From: Fusobacterium sp.
GTDB taxonomy: Bacteria > Fusobacteriota > Fusobacteriia > Fusobacteriales > Fusobacteriaceae
DNA: 52,517 nucleotides
Assembly (NCBI RefSeq): GCF_030528405.1
Contig: NZ_JAUMYY010000007.1
Location: 1 to 52,517, forward strand
Direction of reading: 5' to 3'
Position numbers and translations under genes: made by a program. The notes below the pieces were generated by a model. It was not told the DNA's origin. It saw only the letters and a list, made by a program, of their open reading frames with translations, and did no database searches. Below are positions 37,008 through 46,865 of this stretch, in pieces. Numbering within the stretch: position 1 is the first letter of the stretch; each line of letters starts with the position of its first letter.

Positions 37008-38285
37008 TTATTTTGTTATTTTTTTATTTATTCCACAAATAAATCCAACTATAAGTGCTGGAAGTACCCAAGCTAAGCCCATATTGCTCAAAGGAAGCAT
37101 AGCATAAATTTTTGAAAATTGTTGAGGTAATGTTACTCCTGCTACTCCTAAGGCCTCATACAATCCAATAAGACCACTTACAAGAACTACTCCTTTATGA
37201 ACTTTATCATTTTCAATTTTTAATAAATTTAAAAATATTAAAGCTATGCTTATTGGATAAAGAAAAATAAGAATAGGAACAGATATTACAACTATAAAAT
37301 TAACCCCAAATATAGCTATAACATATGCCCAGATAGTAGTTATCAAAACTAATTTTTGATAAGGTATATTTAAAAGTCCACTAAAATACTCAGCCACAGA
37401 AACTATCAATCCTATAGCTGTAGTTAAACAAGCTCCTGCAACACATACTCCAAGTATAACATAGCCAAATTTCCCTAATAGAGTACTAGAAATTTTTACA
37501 AGTAAATCTGTTCTTTGAACATCTTTTAGTAACTCAAAACCTCCAAAAGTTGCTCCTATATAAGTAAGCCCCGCATATACAAGAGCTAAACCAGCAGTTG
37601 CTATAAAACCTGTTTTTAATAGAAATGAAATCTCCTGTTTTTTAGTTAATTCTCTTCCATTTCTAACTGCTGCTAAGACAACCCCTGAAAAAGCTATCAT
37701 TGCTAAGGCATCCAAAGTTTGATAACCTTCAATAAAACCTTTTTTGAAAGGTAAATCAAAACTTTTTTCTGCTACAGGTAAATTACTAAAGAAAACCCCC
37801 TTAACTAAAATTATAAATAAAACAATTATTAAAACTGGTGTCAATATTTTTCCTATTCTATCTATAACTTTACTTGATTTTAAAGAGAAAAACAAGGCTA
37901 TTGTAAAGTATATTCCTAAATAAATATATTTCAATGCTGAAGATGTATAACCTGCATGGAAAAAAGTAACTTCGTAAGCTGTTGCTCCCGTTCTTGGAAG
38001 GGCTAAAAGTGGACCTATTGATAATATCAATGCTATTGCATAAATTTTAGAAAATAAAGGCGACACTTTATCTGCAAAATTATGAACACTTTTTCCTGTT
38101 ATAGCCACCGAAATTAGACCTAAAAGTGGTATTCCAACACCTGTCAATATAAATGCAAATGCAGCTAGTGACCAATTATTCCCTAATTCATAACCTAATA
38201 TAGGAGGAAAAATCAAATTCCCTGCTCCAAAAAGCATTGCAAAAAGCGCAAAGCCTGTTGTTATAATTTCTGATATCTTGTACAT
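37008..38285 (-). CDS. brnQ: Branched-chain amino acid transporter (BrnQ/LIVCS family)
   Basis: The 425-residue protein has about 12 membrane segments and begins with the family signature FALFAMLFGAGNLIFPPILG (14-33). It also has RTGATAYEV and GAGACLTTAIGL-like segments. It imports Leu, Ile and Val with Na+. It lies 27 bases after the ArsC-like gene and is probably co-transcribed from 38705. Amino-acid uptake fits a peptide fermenter. Confidence 0.93.
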   Translation of the reverse strand: MYKISEIITTGFALFAMLFGAGNLIFPPILGYELGNNWSLAAFAFILTGVGIPLLGLISVAITGKSVHNFADKVSPLFSKIYAIALILSIGPLLALPRTGATAYEVTFFHAGYTSSALKYIYLGIYFTIALFFSLKSSKVIDRIGKILTPVLIIVLFIILVKGVFFSNLPVAEKSFDLPFKKGFIEGYQTLDALAMIAFSGVVLAAVRNGRELTKKQEISFLLKTGFIATAGLALVYAGLTYIGATFGGFELLKDVQRTDLLVKISSTLLGKFGYVILGVCVAGACLTTAIGLIVSVAEYFSGLLNIPYQKLVLITTIWAYVIAIFGVNFIVVISVPILIFLYPISIALIFLNLLKIENDKVHKGVVLVSGLIGLYEALGVAGVTLPQQFSKIYAMLPLSNMGLAWVLPALIVGFICGINKKITK

Positions 38286-38312
38286 TTTTTATCTCCCCTT
38301 TTTATATATTTT

Positions 38313-38675
38313 TTATAATTTTAAAAAATTTCCCCACTCTTCTTCTTTAAATCCTATTAAAACATTATCATTTAACACTAATAATGGTCTTTTTACTAAT
38401 TTTCCATTTGTTGCTAAAAGTTCTATCATTTCTCTTTCTGTCATATTATTAAGTTTCTCTTTTAAATTCATTTCTCTATAAAGTATTCCACTTGTATTAA
38501 AAAATTTCTTTACTTCCTTACCACTCAATTTTAAATAATTTTTTATTTCTTCAACATTTGGATTTTTAGTTATAATATCTCTATTTTCAAAGTTTATATT
38601 ATTATTTTCCAACCATTTTCTTGCTTTAACACAAGTACTGCATTTAGGATAATTTATAAATTCTACTTTTTTCAT
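38313..38675 (-). CDS. ArsC/Spx-family thioredoxin-fold protein
   Basis: The 120-residue protein has the family start FINYPKCSTCVKARKWL with a CxxC pair (Cys14, Cys17), then RDIITKNPNVEEIKNYL, and the RPLLVLNDNVLIGF segment (about 94-107) near the C-terminus. This is the arsenate-reductase-like/Spx-like group. No ars genes are near, so a true arsenate reductase role is not supported. It may be a redox-responsive protein. First gene of a two-gene unit with brnQ. Confidence 0.85.
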   Translation of the reverse strand: MKKVEFINYPKCSTCVKARKWLENNNINFENRDIITKNPNVEEIKNYLKLSGKEVKKFFNTSGILYREMNLKEKLNNMTEREMIELLATNGKLVKRPLLVLNDNVLIGFKEEEWGNFLKL

Positions 38676-38704
38676 ATTTCCTCCAATTATTTTATTATTT
38701 TATG

Positions 38705-38713
38705 ATTATACCA
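38705..38713 (-). promoter_or_regulatory. Extended -10 promoter of the ArsC-like gene and brnQ
   Basis: TGG-TATAAT on the minus strand, 30 bases before the start at 38675. Confidence 0.6.
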
Positions 38714-38727
38714 TAAGTATTAAAAAT

Positions 38728-38760
38728 AAAAAAGAAGTTTATAATATGTCATAAACTTCC
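38728..38760 (-). terminator. Terminator after the YfcC-type gene
   Basis: 9-bp stem GAAGTTTAT / ATAAACTTC with an 8-base loop, followed on the minus strand by TTTTTTATTTTT. The gene's stop is at 38773. Confidence 0.85.
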
Positions 38761-38772
38761 TCACTATTAAAT

Positions 38773-40284
38773 TTATATAATTGCTTTTAGGTATTGAATT
38801 ATTACTATCAAAATTGAAATTATAAAAATAAGTGGCATTACAAATTTCAACCATTTATTATATGAAATTCCAGCTATTTGTAAGGCAACAAATATCAATC
38901 CTGTAGGAGTTATAAATAAGATTACTCCCTGTCCCCATGCAAAAGCATCTACAACCATAGATCTAGATATTCCTACTGTATCAGCAAGTGGTGCTAGTAT
39001 AGGCATAGATAGTACTGCCAATCCTGATGTTGAAGGTATAAAAATTCCTAAAAAAGCAAAAATAAATAACAAAGCTATTGAAAATATTCCTTTATTCATC
39101 CCAGAAACTAAATTGGATGAATAAAAAAGTAAAGTGTCTGAAATCATTCCATTCTCCATTATTATATTTATTGCTCTAGCTAAACCTATAATTAAAGCTA
39201 CTCCCACTACCTCTGAAGTTCCATTGATAAAGCCATTAACTGCTTCTTTTTCACTAAGTCCAGATAAAAACATTATGATTATAGCAATTCCAAAAAACAT
39301 TCCCGCAATTTCTTGAAACCACCAATCTAGTGAAGCAACTCCCCAGATCATAATAACAAATTGAAATAAAAATAAAAATAAAATTATCTTTTGTTTAAAA
39401 TCTAAAACAGTTTTAGAATCTTCATCATATCCTTTTATAAATTTTTCCTTCGCTGCAGCTTGAATATCTAAAACTAGAGAACTATCTGGATTTTTTTGTA
39501 CCTTTTTAAAGTAATAATAAATATATAGCAATGCTATTATTGAGAATATAATTAATGCAAAAAATCTAAATTTTAATCCTTCATTAAATGATATACCAGC
39601 TGCATTAGAGGCTATAATAGTCGAAAACGGATTCACTGTTGAAAACATACATCCCACAGCTGAACCTAAAAGTATTGTTGCCATTGGAATTAATATATCA
39701 AAACCATTTGATAGAAATAATGGAATTAATATCGTATAAAAGGGAATTGTTTCTTCCCAAAATCCAAATGTTGTTCCTCCTATGGCAAAAAAAATAAATG
39801 AAACTATTACTAAGGCAAATTCCTTACCCTTAGTTCTCTGAGAAATACTCTTCATTGCTATATTAAATGTTCCTGTTTTATTAACAACTCCAACTATTCC
39901 ACTTAATACAAAGACAAAGATAACTATATCCATTGAATCCATAAGACCAGCTACTGGAGCAGCAATTAATTCTGCTAATCCCTGTGCTTTTTTTTCTTCT
40001 ATTCTTTCATAAGTATCAGGAATTGCCATGGGCTTTTTTATAGTTCCTTCTGTAAATTTATTTAAGTCAATATTTATTCCTAAATTACTTAGATTTTCTT
40101 GATTAGCTTCCAAAGTTTTTGTTTCCATTCCCACCTTATCTATAAGAAACACTTTTTCTTCTGTGCTATAGGTCAATCTAGAATACTTTCCTGCTGGTAT
40201 TATGTGTGTCAATACAGTTACTAAAATTAAAATTAAAAACAATACAGAATAAGCTGTTGGAAATTCAAAACCTTTCCTTTTCAA
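38773..40284 (-). CDS. YfcC-family (DcuC/ArcD-like) membrane transporter
   Basis: The 503-residue protein has about 12 membrane segments and a large soluble loop (about 30-95) after the first segment. Family signatures include HIIPAGKYSR, FGFWEETIPFY and STSGLAVLSMPILAPLAD. YfcC proteins are annotated as putative basic amino acid or C4-dicarboxylate carriers, but substrates are rarely shown. It begins with TTG at 40284 behind GGGGGGAG, has its own promoter and terminator, and stands alone. Confidence 0.85.
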   Translation of the reverse strand: MKRKGFEFPTAYSVLFLILILVTVLTHIIPAGKYSRLTYSTEEKVFLIDKVGMETKTLEANQENLSNLGINIDLNKFTEGTIKKPMAIPDTYERIEEKKAQGLAELIAAPVAGLMDSMDIVIFVFVLSGIVGVVNKTGTFNIAMKSISQRTKGKEFALVIVSFIFFAIGGTTFGFWEETIPFYTILIPLFLSNGFDILIPMATILLGSAVGCMFSTVNPFSTIIASNAAGISFNEGLKFRFFALIIFSIIALLYIYYYFKKVQKNPDSSLVLDIQAAAKEKFIKGYDEDSKTVLDFKQKIILFLFLFQFVIMIWGVASLDWWFQEIAGMFFGIAIIIMFLSGLSEKEAVNGFINGTSEVVGVALIIGLARAINIIMENGMISDTLLFYSSNLVSGMNKGIFSIALLFIFAFLGIFIPSTSGLAVLSMPILAPLADTVGISRSMVVDAFAWGQGVILFITPTGLIFVALQIAGISYNKWLKFVMPLIFIISILIVIIQYLKAII

Positions 40285-40324
40285 TTACCACTCCCCCCTT
40301 AAAACATTAATTGAAATAAGCATA

Positions 40325-40353
40325 ATTCTATAATTTAAAAGTGGAAATGTCAA
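40325..40353 (-). promoter_or_regulatory. Promoter of the YfcC-type gene
   Basis: TTGACA at 40348-40353, 17-base spacer, TAGAAT at 40325-40330. Confidence 0.8.
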
Positions 40354-40428
40354 TCTTTTTTTTACAACCTTAGTAACAATTATATTAGTTATTTTAAAAC
40401 TGTAAATAAAAGGAAAATTTATATTCTT

Positions 40429-42819
40429 CTATCTTCTTATTTCTCCATCATATTTTTCTTTAATTAAATTAAGTATGTCTGTCATTACTTTATCTATTTC
40501 TTCTTCTTCCAAGGTTTTATATTTATCTCTCAATACTATGCTCATAGCAACAGATTTTTTATTATTTTCTATTTTATCACCAGAATATACATCGAATATA
40601 TCTATTTTTTCTATTAGACTTACTTTTTTTCTAATCTCTTTTATCATATCTCCAACTAATATTTCTCTATCCAAAGTCACAGCTAAATCTCTTAAAACTT
40701 CTGGATATTTACTTATGCTTTGATAATTTACTTTTATTTTCATATACTTAAGCATACTGGTCAAATTAAACTCTGCATAATATATTTTCTCTCTTTTTAT
40801 ACCTAATTTTTCAACTAATACTGGATGTATCTCTCCAAAAGTTCCTAGTAATTCTTTTCCTATTTTCAAATCTGCACTAACCCCTGGATGAAAATTACCA
40901 TTTTTTGATCTCTCTAAAGAATATTTAACTATACCAAGTTTTTCAAAAAGATTTTCTACATAACCTTTTAAATTAAAAAAGTTATAGTTTTCTTTAGATT
41001 GACTCCATAATGTTCTTTCTGCTCTTCCACAAAGTGCTATACCTATCTTTAGATCTTCCTTTGCTAGATTTTCTTTAGAGAAATCACTAAATGATTTTGC
41101 CACTTCAAAAATTTTTAAATCATTTTGTTTTCTATTTAAATTATCCTTTATATTGCTCACTAAGCTATATATAAGACTTGGTCTCATTATTGCCATATCT
41201 TCACTCAAAGGATTTTTTATTTCTATCAAATTTTCACCTAAATTAAATAAAGTTCTTGCTTCTCTAGGAATAAAACTATAGTTTATAACTTCATTTAAAC
41301 CAGATTCTTTTAATATATTTCTTATTAAATTAGATATAGTAAAATTAGTATTTTCATTACCAGATTCTATACTTGCCTCAGGTATTCTAGCTTCTATATT
41401 TTCAAAGCCATACATCCTTATTATCTCCTCGTATATATCTGCAGCTCTTTGAAGATCTGTTCTATAACTAGGAGGAACTAAGATCATATTAACCCCTGCT
41501 AAAGATTTTATTGTTATATCTAAATTTGTTAGTATTCTTCCAACTTCATCGTAACTTAAATTTTTTCCTATAAATTTATTCAATTTTTCAAGATTTAAAG
41601 GAATTTCAACTCTTATGGGTTTCTCTATGTATCTATCAATAGCTTCAGATAAAATTTCTCCACCTGCTACCTCTGAAATCAAAGAAATTGCCCTATCCAT
41701 AACAACATTTAAATTTTCTATATCTAAGCCTCTTTCATTTCTATAAGAAGAATCTGTAAAAATACCTAGTTCTCTGGATGTTTTTCTTATATTTTCAGGA
41801 GTAAAATAAGCTACTTCTAAAAATATATTTTTTGTTTCATTTTCTATTTGAGTTGACTTTCCTCCAATGATTCCAGCTAAAGCAATAGCTTTAACATCAT
41901 CAGCTATAACAAGTTCACTATCTTTTAATTCTCTTTCTACACCATCTAAGGTAATTAGCTTTTCTCCAAATTTAGCTGCTCTAATATTTATATTCCCTTG
42001 TAATTTATCAAAATCAAAAGCATGCATTGGTTGATTGTATTCAAACATAACATAATTTGTTATATCAACTACATTATTTATAGGCTTTAATCCCATACTT
42101 TTTATTCTCTCTTTAAGCCAATTAGGAGATTCCTTTATTTCCACATTTTTTATAATTCTACCCATATATCTTTTACATCTGTCTTTATCTTCTATATTCG
42201 CTTTTATTAAAGTATTTACAGATTCTATGGACTCTCTTAAATCTACATTTGGATACTTTACTTTTCGTCCATAATAAGCTGCTATCTCTCTAGCTATACC
42301 TATATGTGACAAACAATCAGGTCTATTTGGTGTTATCTCCAATTCAAAAATAACATCATTTAAGTTTAAATACTCTCTATAATCTTGTCCTATAGGTGCT
42401 CCTTCAGAAAGTATTATGATTCCATCTTTATTTTCTCCAATTCCTAATTCTACCTCAGAACATAACATACCATGAGATTCTATATCTCTTATTTTATTTT
42501 TTCTAATCTTAAATTCTCCTGGTAAAATAGCCCCTATTTTAGCTACAACTACCTTATCATTTAATTTATGGTTCGTAGCTCCACAAATTATTTGTAAAGG
42601 TTCTTCCTCTCCTATATTAACTTTTAATAAACTTAATTTATCTGCACTAGGATGCTTTTCAAACTCAATAATTTGTCCTATTACAACATTATCAAGATGT
42701 TTTCCTTGAGTTTCTATAGCCTCTACCTCTTGTCCTATCATAGTAAGTGCAAAAGCTAACTCTTCAACATTTTCTTTTATATCTATATATTGTTTTAACC
42801 AATTTAACGAAATTAACAT
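40429..42819 (-). CDS. pheT: Phenylalanyl-tRNA synthetase beta subunit
   Basis: The 796-residue protein is full length. It has an N-terminal tRNA-binding OB-fold (EMAP-like, about 40-150), the B3/B4 editing domain (about 205-370; NRPDCLSHIGIAREIAAYYGRKV at its edge), the B5 domain (about 400-475) and a C-terminal anticodon-binding FDX domain (YPEVLRDLAVTLDREI onwards). It forms a heterotetramer with PheS and edits mischarged Tyr. It follows pheS by 34 bases. I see no terminator directly downstream. Confidence 0.97.
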   Translation of the reverse strand: MLISLNWLKQYIDIKENVEELAFALTMIGQEVEAIETQGKHLDNVVIGQIIEFEKHPSADKLSLLKVNIGEEEPLQIICGATNHKLNDKVVVAKIGAILPGEFKIRKNKIRDIESHGMLCSEVELGIGENKDGIIILSEGAPIGQDYREYLNLNDVIFELEITPNRPDCLSHIGIAREIAAYYGRKVKYPNVDLRESIESVNTLIKANIEDKDRCKRYMGRIIKNVEIKESPNWLKERIKSMGLKPINNVVDITNYVMFEYNQPMHAFDFDKLQGNINIRAAKFGEKLITLDGVERELKDSELVIADDVKAIALAGIIGGKSTQIENETKNIFLEVAYFTPENIRKTSRELGIFTDSSYRNERGLDIENLNVVMDRAISLISEVAGGEILSEAIDRYIEKPIRVEIPLNLEKLNKFIGKNLSYDEVGRILTNLDITIKSLAGVNMILVPPSYRTDLQRAADIYEEIIRMYGFENIEARIPEASIESGNENTNFTISNLIRNILKESGLNEVINYSFIPREARTLFNLGENLIEIKNPLSEDMAIMRPSLIYSLVSNIKDNLNRKQNDLKIFEVAKSFSDFSKENLAKEDLKIGIALCGRAERTLWSQSKENYNFFNLKGYVENLFEKLGIVKYSLERSKNGNFHPGVSADLKIGKELLGTFGEIHPVLVEKLGIKREKIYYAEFNLTSMLKYMKIKVNYQSISKYPEVLRDLAVTLDREILVGDMIKEIRKKVSLIEKIDIFDVYSGDKIENNKKSVAMSIVLRDKYKTLEEEEIDKVMTDILNLIKEKYDGEIRR

Positions 42820-42853
42820 TTTTTCTCCTCCAGAATTAATTATCTAAGCTTAT

Positions 42854-43870
42854 CTATTTGAATTGTTTTAAAAATCTTATATCATTTTCAAAAAATGCTC
42901 TTAAATCTCCAATTCCATGTCTTAGCATTGTTATTCTTTCTATTCCTAAACCAAAAGCAAAGCCATTAACTTCTTCTGGATCAAAACCTACATATTTAAG
43001 AACTTCAGGATCAACCATACCACAACCCATTATTTCTAACCAACCACTATCTTTACAAAGTCTACATCCGTCCCCATGACAAATATTACATTCTACATCC
43101 ATCTCTGCACTTGGCTCTGTGAATGGAAAGAAATGCGGTCTAAATCTTACCTTTCTTTCTCCAAATACTTCTTTTACAAAATGAGTTAAAATTCCTTTTA
43201 AATCAGCGAAAGAAATATCACTACCTATAACTAATCCTTCCATTTGGTGAAACATTGGAGTATGAGAAATATCATAATCTGGTCTATAAACTTTTCCTGG
43301 ACAAATCATTCTAAGAGGTGCTTTATTTTCTAACATATACCTTATTTGTACAGGAGAAGTCTGTGTTCTTAAAAGAACTGAATCAGTTATGTATAATGTA
43401 TAAGTTAACTCTCTTGAGGGATGAGATTTTGGAATGTTTAAAGCATCAAAATTATATTCAACTTTTTCAATTTCTGGACCATCGACAACATCAAAACCCA
43501 TTTTTATAAATATATCTTTTATGAAATTCATTGTTTCATTAACAGGATGAATAGTTCCTCCTTCTTGTCTTATCCCTGGCAAACTTATATCGATAAGTTC
43601 TGAAGATAATTTCTTATTAAGTTCTTTTTCTTTTAACTCAAGATTTTTCTTTTCAATTAAATCTATTATAAATTCTTTTGTCTCATTTATAATTTGACCT
43701 ATCTTAGGTCTTTCCTCGCTAGTTAAATTTTTCATTTTTTTAGAAAGCTCTGTAAATATTCCTTTTTTTCCCATATAATTAATTCTTAAATCATCTAAAG
43801 CCTGCAAAGAATTATTTTCTTTTATTGCGTTTTCTATGCTTTCTTTTATTTTTAGAATTTCTTCCTTCAT
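42854..43870 (-). CDS. pheS: Phenylalanyl-tRNA synthetase alpha subunit
   Basis: The 338-residue class II catalytic subunit has an N-terminal coiled coil (about 1-90), motif 1 near ETMNFIKDIFIKMGF, motif 2 RTQTSPVQIRYM, and motif 3 GFAFGLGIERITMLRHGI. It pairs with PheT. It lies 35 bases after the phosphoesterase gene, on the gyrase-pheST transcript. Confidence 0.97.
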   Translation of the reverse strand: MKEEILKIKESIENAIKENNSLQALDDLRINYMGKKGIFTELSKKMKNLTSEERPKIGQIINETKEFIIDLIEKKNLELKEKELNKKLSSELIDISLPGIRQEGGTIHPVNETMNFIKDIFIKMGFDVVDGPEIEKVEYNFDALNIPKSHPSRELTYTLYITDSVLLRTQTSPVQIRYMLENKAPLRMICPGKVYRPDYDISHTPMFHQMEGLVIGSDISFADLKGILTHFVKEVFGERKVRFRPHFFPFTEPSAEMDVECNICHGDGCRLCKDSGWLEIMGCGMVDPEVLKYVGFDPEEVNGFAFGLGIERITMLRHGIGDLRAFFENDIRFLKQFK

Positions 43871-43905
43871 TTTTCCCCCTAATAAAAATATTTATCTCTA
43901 AGAAG

Positions 43906-44364
43906 CTAAATCTTCCTATGATAAAAATCTATCCTTCCCTCATTTATAATAATAAAACCATATTTACCATCTTGGCATGCACCTGGGTTAAATAGATAAA
44001 AACTCTCATATTTTTCTAAAATTTCTCTATGAGTATGCCCAAAAATAACAATATCAGCCTTTAATTTTCTGGTTTCTTCTTTTAATTTTTCTAAATCATT
44101 TTTTACCTGATAAGCATGTCCATGTGTTATAAAAATCTTAAATTTTTCTATCTCTAAAACTTTTAAAAGACCATAATTTTTTTCAAAAAAATCACAATTT
44201 CCATTGACAAGATAAAACTCACCCTCATATATACAGGATAAATTTTCAATATCTCTAAGTCCATCTCCTGCATATACAAGAATGTCTGGTTTTTCTTTTT
44301 CATAAATTTTTAATACCTTTTCAAAATGACCATGACTATCTGATAAAACTAAAATTTTTTTCAT
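43906..44364 (-). CDS. YfcE/MJ0936-type metallophosphoesterase
   Basis: The 152-residue protein has all metal-binding motifs of the family: LSDSHGH (7-13), AGDGLRD (about 31-37), NGNCD (about 54-58), THGHAY and GHTHRE (about 110-115), NPGAC. It would hydrolyse phosphodiesters with Mn2+; the natural substrate is unknown. It follows gyrA by 6 bases and precedes pheS. Confidence 0.92.
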   Translation of the reverse strand: MKKILVLSDSHGHFEKVLKIYEKEKPDILVYAGDGLRDIENLSCIYEGEFYLVNGNCDFFEKNYGLLKVLEIEKFKIFITHGHAYQVKNDLEKLKEETRKLKADIVIFGHTHREILEKYESFYLFNPGACQDGKYGFIIINEGRIDFYHRKI

Positions 44365-44370
44365 TTATAA

Positions 44371-46815
44371 TTATTCCTCTGAAATTTCTTCTTCTTCTTT
44401 TTTTATTTTTGTTATTGAAGCTACTTTTTCTTCTTCTGCAACTTTCATTATTCTTACACCTTGAGATACTCTTCCAAAACGAGAAATTCCATCCATAGAC
44501 ATTCTTATGACAACTCCATTTGAAGTTATACAAATTAACTCTTCATCATCAGAAACTTCTAAAACAGAGACTATATTTCCTGTTTTTTCAGTGCATTTCA
44601 TATTTTTTAGACCTTTTCCTCCACGATTATATTGAGGATACTCATCCAGTCTTGTTCTTTTTCCGTATCCATTTTCTGTTATTGTTAGTATATCTGTTTC
44701 TGGATTTTTTATTGTCATAGCTGAAACAACTACATCATCATCTCTTAAAGTAATTGCCTTAACCCCCATAGTATTTCTTCCTGTTTCTCTTATGCTATCT
44801 GTTAAAAATCTAGTACAATACCCTTTTCTTGTTGCTATAAGTATTTCTTCCTTTTCAACATCCTCTATAAGTCCAACATATATTATATCATCATCATCTC
44901 TCAATTTTATGGATATTAAGCCAGAACTATTTATGTTTTTAAATTCTCCTAAAGATGTCTTTTTTATAAGCCCATTTTTAGTTATAAAAACTATTTCTTT
45001 TTTAGGATCAAATTCTTTTATAGTTATTACATCCCTTACTTTTTCTCCTTCAGAAATATTTATAATATTTCCTATGAGCCTTCCTCTAGACTGTTTAGAT
45101 AGATCTGGAATTTCATAAGCCCTTATATTATAGACCTTTCCTCTATCCGTAAATATCATCATAGTATCAAGAGTTGACGCAAGAATTATTTTTTCTGCAA
45201 AGTCATCTTCTATAGTATTTAGTCCAGATACTCCTTTCCCTCCTCGTTTTTGTGCTTTATATTTACTAGCTTCTATTCTTTTTACATATCCCTTATTAGT
45301 ATATGTTATTATAATTTCTTCATCCTTTATTAAATCTTCTGGAAGAATTTCCATTCTTTCTTCTTCTATGGTAGTTCTTCTTTTATCTCCATATTTTTCC
45401 TTGATTTCAATTAATTCTTTTTTCATAATATCATAAACTTTTGCTTCATCTTCAAGAATTTCTTTTAATAAAACTATTAATTTTTCAATTTCTTGATATT
45501 CCAAATCTATTTTTTCTCTTTCTAACCCAGTAAGTCTTTGTAATTTCATATCTAAAATAGATCTCGCCTGTATATCAGAAAAACCATATTTTTCAATTAA
45601 TTGTTCTCTAGCTACAGCTCCATCTGAAGAAGATCTTATTAGTTCTATGATTCTATCTATATTAGTTAAAGCTATTTGATAGCCTTTTAAAATATGTGCT
45701 CTTTTTTCTGCCTTATCCAAATCAAATTTAGTTCTTCTTGTTATAACATTAAATCTATGTTTTATATACTCAACTAACATTTCTTTTAAATTTAGAATTT
45801 TAGGTATGTTATTTACTAAAGACAACATTATAACTCCAAAAGTAGATTGAAGTTCTGTATACTTATACAATTTATTTAAAACAAGCTCTGGTTCTTCGCC
45901 TTTTTTTATTTCAATTAATATTCTTATACCTTCTCTATTAGATTCATCTCTTAAATCAGAGATCTCTGTTATCTTTTTTTCTCTTGCCAAACTTGCAATT
46001 TTTTCAATAAGAGAAGATTTATTTAGTTGATATGGAATCTCAGTTATAATTATATTTGATTTTCCATTTTTCTGTTCTTCTATATTAACTTTTCCTCTTA
46101 CTTTTATTTTTCCTCTACCTGTTTTATAAGCTTCTATTATTCCAGTCCTTCCATCTATTATTCCACCTGTAGGAAAATCTGGACCTTTTATATAGTCTAT
46201 TAAATCCAAGACATCTATATCCTTATTTTCTATTATTGCTAAAACACCATCTACTAGCTCATTTAAATTATGAGGTGGAATATTTGTTGCCATTCCAACA
46301 GCTATTCCTGTGGCTCCATTTAAAAGAAGATTAGGTAATTTTGCTGGAAGAACAACTGGTTCATCTAAAGAATCATCAAAGTTTTTTCTGAAATCAATGG
46401 TATCCTTGTCTATATCATCTAAAAGTTCATTTGTTATTTTAGCCATTCTAGCTTCAGTATATCTCATTGCTGCAGCAGAATCTCCATCTATGGAACCAAA
46501 ATTTCCATGACCCTCAACAAGTAAATATCTGTAATTGAAATCTTGAGCCATTCTAACCATACTTCCATAAACTGGAGCATCTCCGTGAGGGTGATATTTT
46601 CCTAAAACTTCTCCAACTATTCTAGCTGATTTTTTAAATGGCTTATCATTTGTCATACCTAATTCATTCATAGCAAAAAGTATTCTTCTATGAACAGGTT
46701 TTAGTCCATCCCTTATATCTGGTAAGGCACGACTTATGATTACACTCATAGAATAATCTAAATAAGATTCTTTTAATTCCTCCTCTATATATCTATTACT
46801 TATATTTGTAGACAT
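44371..46815 (-). CDS. gyrA: DNA gyrase subunit A
   Basis: The 814-residue protein has the breakage-reunion domain with active-site Tyr119 in AMRYTEARM, and a C-terminal beta-pinwheel with the GyrA-box QKRGGKGV. At the quinolone-determining positions it reads H78-G-D-A81-P-V-Y-G85. In E. coli the equivalents are Ser83 and Asp87. Gyrase introduces negative supercoils. It follows gyrB by 50 bases that contain a long A/T hairpin, and ends in an acidic Glu-rich tail. Confidence 0.97.
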   Translation of the reverse strand: MSTNISNRYIEEELKESYLDYSMSVIISRALPDIRDGLKPVHRRILFAMNELGMTNDKPFKKSARIVGEVLGKYHPHGDAPVYGSMVRMAQDFNYRYLLVEGHGNFGSIDGDSAAAMRYTEARMAKITNELLDDIDKDTIDFRKNFDDSLDEPVVLPAKLPNLLLNGATGIAVGMATNIPPHNLNELVDGVLAIIENKDIDVLDLIDYIKGPDFPTGGIIDGRTGIIEAYKTGRGKIKVRGKVNIEEQKNGKSNIIITEIPYQLNKSSLIEKIASLAREKKITEISDLRDESNREGIRILIEIKKGEEPELVLNKLYKYTELQSTFGVIMLSLVNNIPKILNLKEMLVEYIKHRFNVITRRTKFDLDKAEKRAHILKGYQIALTNIDRIIELIRSSSDGAVAREQLIEKYGFSDIQARSILDMKLQRLTGLEREKIDLEYQEIEKLIVLLKEILEDEAKVYDIMKKELIEIKEKYGDKRRTTIEEERMEILPEDLIKDEEIIITYTNKGYVKRIEASKYKAQKRGGKGVSGLNTIEDDFAEKIILASTLDTMMIFTDRGKVYNIRAYEIPDLSKQSRGRLIGNIINISEGEKVRDVITIKEFDPKKEIVFITKNGLIKKTSLGEFKNINSSGLISIKLRDDDDIIYVGLIEDVEKEEILIATRKGYCTRFLTDSIRETGRNTMGVKAITLRDDDVVVSAMTIKNPETDILTITENGYGKRTRLDEYPQYNRGGKGLKNMKCTEKTGNIVSVLEVSDDEELICITSNGVVIRMSMDGISRFGRVSQGVRIMKVAEEEKVASITKIKKEEEEISEE

Positions 46816-46831
46816 TTAAATCCTCCCAATT

Positions 46832-46864
46832 TTTCAGAAAAATTAAATTTTTAATTTTCTGAAA
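46832..46864 (-). other. Intercistronic hairpin between gyrB and gyrA
   Basis: A 15-bp A/T-rich stem (TTTCAGAAAATTAAA with one bulged base) and a two-base turn, just before the GGGAGG ribosome site of gyrA, in a gap of only 50 bases. No clear T-run, so probably a processing or stability element, not a terminator. Confidence 0.5.
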
Positions 46865-46865
46865 T

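Noticed and set aside
44336-44533. A 65-residue frame rich in Cys and Arg overlapping the gyrA end
   Set aside because: Out-of-frame shadow of the acidic gyrA tail and the start of the phosphoesterase gene; no ribosome site.
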